Both the position numbers and the translations under genes were made by a program. The notes beneath the pieces are model-generated. The model worked only from the letters and a program-made list of their open reading frames with translations, was not told where the DNA came from and ran no database searches. A stretch of DNA of 64,000 nt from Diplosphaera chodatii (taxonomy: Eukaryota; Chlorophyta; Trebouxiophyceae; Prasiolales; Stichococcaceae): NCBI GenBank assembly GCA_032358165.1, contig JAALGY010000057.1:930001-994000 (forward strand), in the 5' to 3' direction. Each line of letters begins with the position of its first letter. Within the stretch, counting starts at the first letter, position 1. Positions 24,701 to 39,789 of the stretch are shown here, in pieces.

Positions 24701-25874
24701 CTGCCGAGCCGCACGCGCAGGGAGTTTGGCAGCAGGGCCGCGCTGCTGGGCAGCCCGCTGCTGGCGATGCCCCAGCTGCGTGAGCTGCGGCTGGCGCAGA
24801 CTGCGTGGGCCTGCGAGGACATCGAGGCCATGCTCCAACTGCGCCAGGCAGGCCCCGCAGGCCCCTCAGCGCCCAATACCAGCCGGGTGCATCATTGATC
24901 AATCACCAACCAGATGCAGGAGTACTCTCGAGTGTAGCCCTGCCCCCGAGGACATGAGGGCTGCCACGCGGCTCTGCTGCGCCAGGTGACTGGGTCGTCA
25001 CAGCCTCAGCTGAGAGTTCGCAAGTTTGAGTGTACATGATGCTGTAGAGACGTAGTCTGTTGCGACCTTCAAGCTGTACTGCACGTGCACTCAATTGCGA
25101 TGTACAATATTCAGCCAGCGATGTAGGCTGCACTGCAGGTAGAGGTTCTAGCGACCGCCAGCTTGCAGATGAACCAGACTGAGCACGAATAATGCATGCG
25201 CACTCGCACATACAACAATCTTCTGTCACACCTTCTGTCTGCAGTTGGAAGGTTTCCACAGGCAGCGCAGGCGCTAGCCAGGCTGTCTGCACAGCACGCA
25301 GCGCTGTTGCTGCTATGCGTGCGGCAGTCACATTGTGGATGACATTCCGGGTTTCTGAGAGCATCTCTTAGTCTCATCTCTTAGAAACCCATGATTTCGA
25401 ATGTTGGTGGTACACATGCTGCAGGTATTTGACGCACGGCGTGCGATCAATGGTCAGGCGGTTGCCATCAGGTGCCCGCGGCTGAGGCGGGATGCATCGT
25501 ACGTGCGTGATTTAGACGATATGCTCGATGGCAGGCTGGAACGAGCCTTGCATCAGCCGGTGCGTAAAGGGTTTGGTGTTGCTGAAAACCTGGCAGCAGT
25601 GAGCAAATCTACCATGGCTATTACGATAACGAGTGGATAAGGGCGACGTTTGGTCATGCTCATGATTGTTCTGTCACAAACATGCAATAATGTCACTGGC
25701 GCACGGTGTGACTGTCCTACTGTTCTGCTGCAGACGCCAAACGCTGACAATGATGAGAATGATGATTACGACGCCTTCCCTGTTGAAGACACTGGCTTCG
25801 ATCCTTATGAAATCGACTTTGGTGAAGCCATATTGTTGTCCGGGAGCAACGGCAGCGTGGACGGTCATTGCTAG
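21701..25874 (+). CDS. F-box/LRR protein C (14-exon sub-type)
   Basis: Fourteen in-phase exons, 560 residues: 21701-21816, 21970-22063, 22188-22307, 22432-22524, 22636-22716, 22900-22953, 23150-23281, 23434-23593, 23773-23906, 24105-24218, 24361-24468, 24647-24847, 25425-25559, 25734-25874. The F-box reads FQSLPLELLSKVLALTG, then VCRSWNSVL. The LRR segments align with A and E (APLRRLQFDDC, LTRLTVEGF, ALTSLSIGDL, LRVLDLVGSRF, MPQLRELRLAQ). Exon 2 carries a short AGC repeat giving poly-Ser. Exon 12 starts after an unusual AAG acceptor and ends either at a GC donor equivalent to that of gene A or, 45 bases further and still in frame, at a GT donor (CGG|GTGCAT). The C-terminus is acidic. Exons 4, 6, 9, 11 and 12 have the same lengths as in A and E. 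Confidence 0.85.
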
Positions 25875-26295
25875 CCACAGTATTCTGAGGTCGTCGTACC
25901 TCGGAATGCCTGGACCTGCAACCGTAGGAAGAGTCTGCCCATCAGAATGGTCATGATGCAGCCGTAAACAGTGCTTAGCAGTTGGTGGAGCAACGGAGGG
26001 ATTAGGATGTGGTCAGCAGGGAGGGATGTGGTTTCGCAGGGGGATGAAGGCTTTGCATCAGGGGCAGCAACCACACAGCTTGCAGCCATGTAGTGCACTT
26101 TTGAAAAGACCGAATCCCCTTGGCACGGACGCTTGGTGCCCTAATCCATTCGCACTTTGACTCTGCCATTCCAAGTCTGCAGTAGTGCTCGCAGCCTGAG
26201 CGTGTTCCACATCGTTTCAGCAGGTCGACAGCGGCCTGGAAAGCTCTGCGCGTCCAACACAATGACGCTTAACACTTTACGCCCAACGGGCAGCA
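25875..26295. other. Convergent intergenic region, genes C and D
   Basis: About 420 bases between convergent stops, presumably both 3' UTRs. No gene was seen. Confidence 0.35.
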
Positions 26296-29247
26296 TCACA
26301 TGTCGTCTTCGTCATCGCTGCTTTCGGCTATGGCATCTCTGATGTTGTACAGCCCAGCATGCGTATCCGGGGTGGCACGGCAGACCACCTCGGGGCCTGA
26401 CCCGCTGAAGGCATCTGACTCCTGCACAGCAGCATTTGTATCCTGACAGACGAGTGGTGCTATGCATGCAGGGCAGTACTGGGGACCATGACCATGCGCA
26501 GCCTGGCATTGGCATCGGACTCCAACTGAGGCACATCATGATGATCCACAGCCAAGGGTGACAAGAAAGTGCGCACATGGAAGCATCGCTGCAGTGCTAA
26601 AACCGCCGTCATGGCGTTGTCTTGCCAGCCCGGCTGCTGCAGCACCAGCGTCTGCAGCGAGTGCATGCCCAGCAGCGGGCAGGCCATCATCGGCTGTGCT
26701 CCACCCTGCAGTGTGGTATGACATGCATACGGGCTGCCATACAAAGGACTGCGCAAGGATGGGCGCTCGCAGGTTGACGACAGCACAAGTCCGGTGCAAG
26801 CAAGGTTGTAGCCACCTGCGTTAGAGCGTCGCAGGACTTGATGCCGAGCTGCAGCTTGCGGCAGTTGACGGCACGGCGCAGCGCCGTTGGCAAACCCTCC
26901 TGCCAGATGCAGTGATAGATGCACAGGGTAGTTGAAATGTTTCAAAACGCCTGACTCTGGCATTCATCAGCCCTCATAAAGACTGTCCAATGCTCGCAAG
27001 GGTGAATGTTGGTAGGCCAGCACCTTGTCATAAAAAGAGCCCCTGAGGTCGAGCGAAGTCAAGCGTCTGGCAGAATGGCCTGCAGTAGCAGCGACCTCTT
27101 TACATGTATATCTGTAACAGGAGGTGCTGCTAATGTCCTGAGCATATCAGCAGCTGCGCATTCGCGTGTCAGGGCATACCAAGCGATGTGTGGGTCATGC
27201 TGTTATGATCCAGTGCCAGGGCCTGAAAAGGCCAGCACCAGATCGATTGGTTCACAGCCGACCGGTACAGCGTGTGAGTGCTCGCATCAACACATCTCAA
27301 ACGACCTTTGGGCAAGAGACAACGATGCTTGTGGTGCTGACAGCGCTACATGACCTCTTCAGTGACGCCAGATGCTGCTGCCGCCTCACCTCCAGCTTGG
27401 GCAGGGCGTTCAGCAGCGTATGGAGACCGACATATGTTTTCTGCAGCCCAGCGCAGCGGTGCAAGCGCAGCTTCACAATGTTTGTGAGCACCGACAGCCC
27501 TGCGACCTGCAGGCTCGAGCAGAGTCAGTCAGCAGTTGGAGTCTTGCTACCTTGTACGAGTGCAAGTGGCATCTCGTGTGCTGGCTTATGTAAGATCTAA
27601 CAACCCTGGTCAAAGGCGATTCTGCAGATGAAGCACTTGCCTGTGTGCCGACATCATGGCTCCAGAGTAGGCCGCAGATGCTGAGGCGGCTCAGCGACTG
27701 CAGGGCTGTCAGTTCCAGCGGCACAGCCTTGCTGCAGAAGCTGAGCCGTTGCAGAGAGCTGGCCAGTTGAGCAACTTCCGCTGGCAGCTGCAACGCGGCC
27801 AGGTGTGCTAGGTGAGCCGGAGACCCCAGCATGCGCAGCGTCTGCAGTGCCGTGAGCTGCCCGACATGGCTGCTGACCTTGTCGACGAAGATGCCAAACG
27901 TGCAGAGCTTGGTCAGCGAGGTCAGACTGCACTCATGATCGAAATGATCGTCACCGACAGCCGACAGTGCTGCAAGTTTTGCAAGCTGGAAGTACTCTGG
28001 CACCCATGGGCTGGCTGCTGCCCTGCGCGCAAGACTGCACAGGGACGCAGTCACATTGCTGCGCACCTGCTGATGCCATGGGTCAGCTCCCTGGAGTTCT
28101 CACAGTTCCTGATATCGATGAGCTGACAGCTTTGGAGGCGACCACAGGCTGTTATGCCGCAGGGCAACGCCTCCTGGGTGCCATCCAAGGTGCGATATGT
28201 TGCCGATAGCTCTCGCAGCTGCGGCAGGGCCTGCAGCGGCACATCTAACCATCGACAGAGCCTCGAAACCGCATGTCGAGCAGAATTGCTGTGACGCGCA
28301 TGTTGGCAGCCCCAGTGCATTTATTGATGTCAGGTGGCCTGAGTCCACTCATGGTTGTAATGCACCAGTCGTGGTTGTAACGCATCAGTCACACACACCT
28401 TCAGAAGGTGGCTGAGCTGCAAGTAGCAGTCAGCTACGCTGGCAAGTTCATGTAGGTGCAGGGATGTGCACTCTGTCAGTAGGTGCAGCTGAGGCAGGAG
28501 CCCTGGCGCGAGCACGCAGTCCTTGAAGTGCAGTGCGCGTAGAGGCGCGCCCGCTGCAAGCATCCCCGTGGCGGCTGCAAAAAAGGGGAGGAACGCGCCG
28601 CCATTCTCCTGGTCCCACCTGGACATCTGCAAATGGGACACCGTGTGGCCCGTGTGGTGCTGGCCTTCACGCGCTCTGCTTTGTGGGCTTTGCATGACAC
28701 AGCCAGTGCCGCCTGCCTGGCCGTGCACAAAACGAACGATCTGCTTGGGCCGCTCACCGAGAACTTCTTGAAGGTGACTGACTCGAGGCTCACGCACCGC
28801 GGCCGCAGCCAGCCCAGCATGCCGCCGGTGTCTACTCAGGGAGCGTCCGGAGGCTGACGCAGGTGGGTGCTGGTGAGCACGCACTCCTTCCACGCCTCGC
28901 TGCTGCCGGCCAGCAGGCTGTTCCAGCGTTTGCAGACCGATGCGTACCGAGCAGGCTGCCTGTACAGCCAGCAGCAGCACGGAGCACGTGAGGGCAACGT
29001 CAAAGAATATATTGAAGATCCCGAGGAGGGGCCAACGAAAGCCAGAGTGGAACAGTTTCGATTGCACATGCATGCATGCCTGACGCGATGCTGCATCCTT
29101 TCAACACACTCACCCGGTGAGGGCAAGCGTGCGGAGCAGCACATCGGGGCCCATATCGGCTATCGTCGCAGGCGCTTGATCCTTTTGTTGTTCGTATCTG
29201 CTGGGTGGTGGTGCCTTTCGCCGCGCCGACTTGCGCTGGGGTGGCAT
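26296..29247 (-). CDS. F-box/LRR protein D (11-exon sub-type), possibly a pseudogene
   Basis: Closest relative of gene B. Exons in order: 29247-29114, 28959-28758, 28626-28399, 28230-28067, 28022-27641, 27506-27390, 27222-27180, 27079-27024, 26899-26816, 26705-26577, 26421-26296. Exons 1, 4, 6-11 have the same lengths as in B, and all junctions keep frame. F-box: IADMGPDVLLRTLALTG, then QPARYASVCKRWNSLLA. Exon 2 contains an in-frame TGA at 28838-28836, with conserved coding sequence in the same frame on both sides. Either the gene is broken, or an extra 96-base intron from GTGCGT (after SEAWK) to a weak GTGAG acceptor removes the stop together with conserved residues. Intron 4 would be about 44 bases, or 32 with the nearer acceptor. 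The exon 5 donor is GC (CAG|GCAAGT). The C-terminus is acidic (ESSDDEDDM). Confidence 0.7.
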
Positions 29248-29728
29248 GGCTGCAGATGGGATCTGCCCTCCAGAAAGGGTACAGCTCACTCGTAAGGGCT
29301 GATCCTAGCTAATCCAGCCGAGTGAACTCTGCAACCAGGCCAGACTGGTGACTACAGTGTGGGCAGCAACACACTTGCTGGCGCTGGCGCTGCATGCGAC
29401 AAGCAGCAGGTTGCATCGTAGACTGGAAAGCTGATCGCAGTCTATTGCGTTGAGGTTTCAGCGTAATGACCAATCTGTCGGCCACTTCAACAGGTGCATG
29501 TTCGGGCACCGGCCATGTCACATACTCACATTGTCTGGGACAAGATTTGGCACGTGACCGTCTGATTGCATGCCAGAAACCCAGAATCATGGCACTTGCT
29601 GGCCTGCAGAGTGCAGACCGTGAGCATCCCCACTGTAAGGTACCTTCTATCGTACCCTGCAAGGCAGATCACGACACTGCGCGCAGGTGTGGTCGCATGC
29701 ACAGCATCACCGCTGCGCACAGTCCAGT
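29248..29728. promoter_or_regulatory. Divergent promoter region of F-box/LRR pair D/E
   Basis: About 480 bases between outward-reading genes D and E. No TATA box or other element was recognised. Confidence 0.4.
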
Positions 29729-32700
29729 ATGGCCAAACGAGGCAAGGGAACCTTGCATGATGGTGATCAGCACGCCGGCAGACAGAAGCGCACCAAAGCC
29801 ACAAGTGCAACGGCTGCAACTTTCAGCTCGCTGCCTCCCGAGCTGTTGAGCAAAGTCCTGTCGCTGACCCAGCGGCCTGCTGCCTTTGCGACTGTGTGCA
29901 GGTGCAGCAGAATCTTCAAAGCATTCCTGCAACAGCTCCCGAAACTTTTGCCCTGATATTGCAGTCTGTCAACTTCAGACGTTGCAGCATGGTCTCGTGA
30001 AACAGCAGCCCCGCAAGCAGGCGGGCATACTGTATCACACCCATGCTTGGTTTTGCCGTACAGAGCCTGGAACGATGTTCTGAGTGAGAGCGACAGCAGC
30101 AGCAGCTTGTGGAGACACGTGCGCTGACGCGGCGTCTCCTCATCTGCCTGCCTGCCGCTGCATCTGGAGTGCTCGCTGTCGTTCACATCTGCACCTACTG
30201 GCGCTGCATGCTTGCCACCATATGCAGCCATGGCCAGCCTTGAGACGCGCTCTGCTGCAGGTCGACCTGTACGGCACAAAGCCAGATGTGCCACCTGCTC
30301 CACAGCATGGTGGTCATCTGTGCAGCTGGCTGCACCACCGTGCAAAGTCAGTGCACAGCATAGCCTTCCACCGCTTCAGGGTACGGCTGCGCCAATCTGC
30401 CTGCAGTTGACCTGCTGCGTCGGACAGCCCGCTGTGCACGTGCATGACTGCAGCAGCATGCATTGGAATGGCAACGCTCCTGTCCCCTGCAGGACCAAAA
30501 GGCATTCCTCAGTACGGCACTAGGGCTGCTGTCCTTCTCTCCGCTGCGCAGGCTGGACTTCGACCAATGTCTCATCAGTGGAGAGGTGCGGCAGCTGAGC
30601 CTGATGCGAAGCTCCGCCACACCTACCAGTGGCAGCACGTGCACCTTGATGGCCCTGCAGAATGACGCTCGCATGCTGATTTTTGTTCAAGGAAGGCCTC
30701 AACATGGTTGCGTGCAGATGCTGCTCGTCCTGAGGGCGACGCCCAGCGTTAAGCACCTCCGGTTGTGCTCTCTGCCGGACGCCAACAGTGATGTCGAGGT
30801 GCAGTCAGCTCAGCTTCTGGATTCCAGCTGCGTCGCAAGCAACATCATGGGCTTCACCATGGCTGCACCCATCTTGCTGTGCTAACAACAACCAGTAGCA
30901 TTCAGGAAAGACCCAGCGCACATCTGCAGCAGTGCCAATTGCGCACCTGATGACACTGGCCTCCACTGCAGGTCCGCAGGCTGGGCAGTGCGCTTGCCCA
31001 TTTGCCAATGCTGGAAGACCTTGAGGTGAGGCACCCTCGCTGCAAAATGGCCTGCTCCTGCACAAACCGTTGTATGATTGTGCTGCGATGGACTGACCCA
31101 TGCTGGAGCTGAATCAGCACCACCAGCCTGTTCTTTCTGCCACATGCACGTGACCGAGAACCTGTCAGCAGCAACGCATTGAGAGATTGCCGCTGCATGG
31201 TGCAGGTGCGGTTCGAGAAGGGGGGCTCCAATATCCAGCACATGTGGCCTGATGCAATCACTGCCAGCACTCACTTGACACGGCTTGCCCTTGAGCGCTT
31301 CCGGGACCTGCCTGCTGACATCGGCAACCTTGTGAGTATGCTAGGGTTAAGCCATATACTGCGGTCGCAGCATGACGCCATGAACATGACCGACAGTTCG
31401 CATGTGTTAACAAATGCGTGTGCCTCTCATGCAATTGTTTTGAAGAAAACTGTGACAACATCGAACCACTCGAGCTATTATTGGATGCACAGGTCAACCT
31501 TGAGCAGCTAATGCTGAATGGCAGTGGGCTCACACATCTGCCACCATCTGTTGGGAAGCTGACGAAGCTGACGAGCTTGACACACTGTGTCATGGACCCA
31601 CAGCAAGGCAGTCGACTGTCTGCCTTGGTTACAAATTTGGTGATTGCCCCAGAGGCTGCAGGTGAACCTGGGGTCACCTCATTCTGCATGGTTGCAGCCA
31701 GCAGGTTTGTGGATGCGGGTGCACGCACCATATGCAGGTCATCGGAGTCGGCCCCTCCAGACATGTGCGGCTGGCATATTTCATCCTGAGCGGGCTGTCG
31801 TTTGCAGGCATGACAGCCCTGCAGCGGCTGTCCCTGCTCACGAAGGAACTTCCGGCCAGTCTTTCAGTGTTCAATTCATTGAGAGCCCTCTCAATTGGTG
31901 ACCTGGCCCCCTGGAACCTACACACCGCAAAAAGCCTAGAGGTGGGCTTGCGAAGGCAGGGAGCTGTTTTGTCGGCTCTATCCAGCAAATTGCAAATGGC
32001 TGTGGCTGCTCATGTGCTGGCAGGCGATGGACACTTCTCGAACACCAGTGTACACATCTGGAATGACCGCCAGCGTTCGACAATCACAAAATGCTGACTG
32101 CCAAGGGTGACCAGCTGGTTCTGAGTTTGTCACTGTTGCCTGCGCAGGCTGCAGTGGCGCACATGCCGGGCCTTTATCAGCTGCGGCTGCACCACTGCCG
32201 CCTGGACGCAATCTGCATGGCGGGACTGCGAGACATCCTTACCAGGCTGCCCAGACTCACAGTGCGTTTCGCCCTGTGGATGCGTCTGCCAAAGGGGGTT
32301 GCTCTATATGCGTTGTTAGGGCTTGCCAAGCCAATGCTGTGATCTGGCTATGGCGAGCAGATCAACCTTCATGCGGGCATCTTTTGTCCATCAGCCGTTC
32401 TACTCCAGTGTTGCCCAGGCTGCATGTTGCGCCCCTGCTGACCTTGCTCATCAGCGACACACCCTTGAATCCGGCTCACTTTGGCTCAGGACCTTCGCCT
32501 GGACAACAACAACATACAAGAATTGCCGCCGGGGGACTTGGGGCCGCATGCCAGTGCCCTGCGGAGCCTGGACTTTGGCGGCTCCCGCTTTCTGAGCGTA
32601 AGTGGCTCAAGCAAACGCCAGCTCGCAAGAAGTTGGCAAGCTCATGTCGTGGGCCTGTCTCCTGGCTGCAGTTGCTGTCGAGCATCGTAGGTCAGTAGTT

Positions 32701-33575
32701 CAGGGTGCCAGGTGCACACATGAGCCCTCTCAGCTGCACTCGGTAGGCCTGCAAATGCACCTCCGCAGGTGCCGAAAGAGCTTGAGCGGGCTGTGGGGTG
32801 CCGCCTGCTGACGATCAGCATATTGCCGGGCAAACTGCATATGGACATCAGCAGCAGGGCCGCGGCTGAGAGCGGCCCGCTGCTGGCAATGCCCCAGCTT
32901 CGCAAGGTGCAATTGGCGCAGAGTCAATGGGAGTGCGAGGATGTGGAGGCCATGCTGCATCTGCGCCAGGTGAGCAACCTTGGACATTGCCTGTTCATTC
33001 TTTCTTTCTGGCACATCACGGAGCTACAGGGGGCAAACATGCTACGTGTCTTTGCTGAGAGGTCGCGGCTGCACAGGCCCAGCATACAGGCTGTCAGCCT
33101 CGCCAGCACGAGATGCGGCGCCTGTGCTGCTACGGTATGCTTGAAATCCACACGGCGAATGCTATGTATTTGGTGGTTGCAGGCCCTTGATGTGCGGCGT
33201 GCCCGTACTGGGCAGGTCACCACTATCACATGCCCGCGCATGACGCCTGTACCCGCACCCCGGCTGCCCATGCCCCAGTATGATGACCTGCCAGAAGATG
33301 AGTGGGTGAGAGCCCTCGATCAGCTGTCGTCAAGCCGGTCTTGGTGGACCCTGGCAACATCGTGCCGGCTGCACAATGGCCATGATACACATGGAATTGC
33401 ACGTTGGTCCTTGTCCACACTGGCAATGCTGCTGCAGGATGACGACCTTTCCAATGATGAATACGACGCCTATCTCGATGACGGGTATTGGTCAGGCCCT
33501 CCCGAAATGTACGATAGTGACTTCACTGGAAGCGAGGGTGCCTTATATGACATGTATGGCCACGAGTACTACTGA
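29729..33575 (+). CDS. F-box/LRR protein E (14-exon sub-type)
   Basis: Fourteen in-phase exons, 562 residues: 29729-29901, 30064-30118, 30261-30380, 30493-30585, 30718-30798, 30972-31025, 31206-31331, 31493-31661, 31808-31941, 32148-32261, 32490-32597, 32769-32969, 33183-33305, 33438-33575. It has a Lys/Arg-rich start and an F-box (FSSLPPELLSKVLSLTQ, then VCRAWNDVL). LRR segments include SPLRRLDFDQC, LTRLALERF, VNLEQLMLNGSGL, LRSLDFGGSRF and MPQLRKVQLAQ. The C-terminus is acidic and Tyr-rich (DLSNDEYDAYLDDGYW and onward), longer than in gene A. Unlike A and C, the intron after exon 12 has a normal GT donor (CAG|GTGAGC). It pairs head to head with gene D. A nuclear or cytosolic SCF role is inferred from the F-box; the target is unknown. 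Confidence 0.85.
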
Positions 33576-33586
33576 CGCTAGTGTCG

Positions 33587-33636
33587 AGTTGCTGAGTGTG
33601 TCAAGTAGCCAAGTTGTTGAGTGTGTCAAGTAGCTA
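33587..33636. repeat. 25-base tandem duplication after gene E
   Basis: Two adjacent 25-base copies differing at two positions, each containing GAGTGTGTCAAGTAGC. They start 12 bases after the gene E stop, so lie in its 3' UTR. Confidence 0.8.
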
Positions 33637-33779
33637 AGTCTGCCTGTATGACGGACAATGGGGCCGCTGGAACAATTTGAGCGCGCACACTGACAGACTT
33701 TCCCGCTCCGATGGCCACACTGCCGCCCGCTGTTAGTCCACTGGTATGACATATGCACCATGTGCTGCTGTACGTGGAT

Positions 33780-33784
33780 TGTAA
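33780..33784 (+). terminator. Candidate TGTAA poly(A) signal of gene E
   Basis: TGTAA about 205 bases after the stop, a normal 3' UTR length for green algae. Supported by motif and position only. Confidence 0.35.
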
Positions 33785-33870
33785 GAGGCATCTCAGTTGC
33801 AACCAACCGTCTCCACATCCTGCTGGTCACCGAACCTGATTCGTAGGCAGCTGAAAAGGACACAAACAAT

Positions 33871-35274
33871 TTATTCAGGACCCAGGTCCGCATAAGTCTT
33901 CGTGGGCGGCTGTGGGGCAGGCGCAGATTGCTGTGGCTGCTCTGCCAGCTGGGGCGCGGATGGCACTGGCAGCTGCGCTGCGGTGGACTCCGAGTTGGCT
34001 GCCACCTGCGGCCGGTTCCTGAGCCCCCCATAGAGTGCCTGCACATCAGGAAAGCATGAGCAACCCTCACGATCTGAGCAGCGACTGGGATGCTCTGCTG
34101 TGTCTGTAGGGCTCTGTGTGTCCAACCACTCCAACCAAGTGGCAGTCAAGTCGGGGCACAAACCTGAGACGTCTCTGCCAGGAGTGTGTTGACCGCGAAC
34201 AGGAGTACGGAGAAGCCAGCGACAATGGCAAAGACCAAAACCGTGTTCAGGAGCACCTGCGCAATGGTTCAGGCAAGTCGTGCAGGAGTGAAGTGAGAAG
34301 CTGTTGCGTTATGCTGGATGGCGTCAGTCATCAGACCACGTTTGTTTCCCACAGCAAGACCAAGATATGATTGTGTACTCACGCTGGAGATGGAGGGCCA
34401 CTCGATGAGCTGCACCTCTTGCAGCACGCCCTGCAGTGCATAGGGGTGTCAAATGAGGAGAAGCACTGTGTCCAGAAGTTGCAATCCAAAGCACGGCTTC
34501 ACAGCCCGATCCATGTTGCAGACATTGTGAAGCAGGTTGTTAACTGGCAGTATTGGGTGTGAAACCAATCGTGTTCGCGGGCACCTGCAGGAAGTTGGGC
34601 TTCTGCTGCGATTGCTGCTGTTGCTGCATGAGCTTCCGCAGCTCGCCTGCATTCGCCTCTGGGTCACGCCTTTCTGACAGCACCTGCTCCTGCCGCTGCG
34701 AATATCCTGCATCTGCCGGCGCCGAGGGCGGCTGTGCAGGCTGCCGTGCTGCTGCTTGCACCGGCTCCTCATCCGACTGCTGTGCAGATGCAACGCCAGC
34801 CTCAATACAATCTCGCACACACGGTGCATGTGATGCCACTGATGGTAGCGCATTAATGCTCCGTCACAGCTGCACAACAATTTTAGTGAAGCAAAGGAAT
34901 ACCGACACAGAGTGGCGCACCCGCTGCGTCTGTTCGTGCTGCTCCTCCTCCTGTGCTTCATCCTCATCCTCATCCTGCAACTCGCCGCGCTCGCGGGTGC
35001 TGGTGCTGCCCTGCGCCGGCGCCGTGTCCGGCACCTGCGGCCTGTCCTTCACAGTCGCCTTTGGTTTCCCCTTCTGCGCGGCCTTCTTCTTGGAGTTTGG
35101 CCGCTTTGCTGCTGCACACAGCAGGCTGCTGCGCCGTGCCGCTGCCAGCCCGGCGGCAGTGTGAGGAAGGTGCTGCCCATGATGTGGCTGTGCTAGCCGA
35201 TCAGCAAACCTCCTGCCGAGGGTGGCTCGGTGTGGACAGGCGGGCAGACGAGGGGCTTGCAGGCCAAGCTGCAT
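33871..35274 (-). CDS. SECE1: Chloroplast preprotein translocase subunit SecE
   Basis: SecE is the small membrane subunit that clamps SecY in the thylakoid Sec translocase. Five in-phase exons: 35274-34921, 34779-34585, 34430-34383, 34256-34164, 34038-33871, giving 285 residues. The N-terminus (MQLGLQAPRLPACPHRATLG) is acid-free and rich in Arg, Ala and His, like a chloroplast transit peptide. Basic and acidic low-complexity parts and a Gln-rich region follow. The SecE signature lies at about residues 184-230: VQLIEWPSISS, then one transmembrane helix (TVLVFAIVAGFSVLLFAV) and LLAETSQALYGGL. A Pro/Gln-rich tail ends TKTYADLGPE. The conserved core is under 60 residues, so most of the protein is low-complexity extension. 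It is head to head with the DEAD-box gene. Confidence 0.8.
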
Positions 35275-35776
35275 GGTGTTAACAGCAGCCCAGTCAGCCT
35301 TTCGACAGCGCTGCTGGCCTGACCCTCGCCGCGGTACTGCCCACGAAACTCCCACAGCTGAGGACTGCTTCAGACTGCACTTGTGCTCGGACGCAGACGC
35401 CGTGGCAATTGGTAACCAGTATATAGACCGATCCGATCTCTCTTGGCAGCCAGGGGGACCCAAAGACTCTCATGAGCAGTATAGCACTCGTGTTTTCGAC
35501 GCTGCCATGAAACTCATGAACAATTAGGTGTTATGTGTGTTTCATTGTGACTCGGGATGCACAGGAGACTGTCTGCGTGGTGCTACGTTCTCTGCACCTC
35601 ACGAGCCTTTAGAGCTGCGCACCCCCGCGCAGCGCACCGAGTCACGCCTCACCAATAGTAGAGCACGGCCTGGCCTGCAGGCGTCTGTTCTGAGGCTTGA
35701 CGTCTCAAGCACAGCCAAAAGTGGAGCAACCTCAGACTATAAGGGTGCGGGCATCCCACACGCCCGCCCGCCAGCC
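35275..35776. promoter_or_regulatory. Divergent promoter region, SecE and DEAD-box genes
   Basis: About 500 bases between outward-reading genes. It contains a TATATA stretch near 35420 whose role is uncertain. No other gene was seen. Confidence 0.35.
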
Positions 35777-39611
<3,835 letters not shown>

Positions 39612-39784
39612 GTTCATGATAGCTAGCCGTCTAGGGTGACTCTGCTGATCACGAGACCAGACCTCAGGTGCTCTGAGGTCGTTCGGTTTGCTGTTACGTC
39701 ACAGTGAGGTCGTTGTTGGTGGGAAGCAGAAATAATTTTGCTCAGGGACGTTGTTCACTAGATGTTACTTGCTCTCTCGGTTGC

Positions 39785-39789
39785 TGTAA
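39785..39789 (+). terminator. Candidate TGTAA poly(A) signal of DEAD-box gene
   Basis: TGTAA 174 bases after the helicase stop, directly next to the stop of the convergent J-protein gene, so the two transcripts probably overlap. Confidence 0.3.

Noticed and set aside
29729..33575. Possible fusion of gene E with SecE on a shared transcript
   Set aside because: They lie on opposite strands, and each has its own start and stop.
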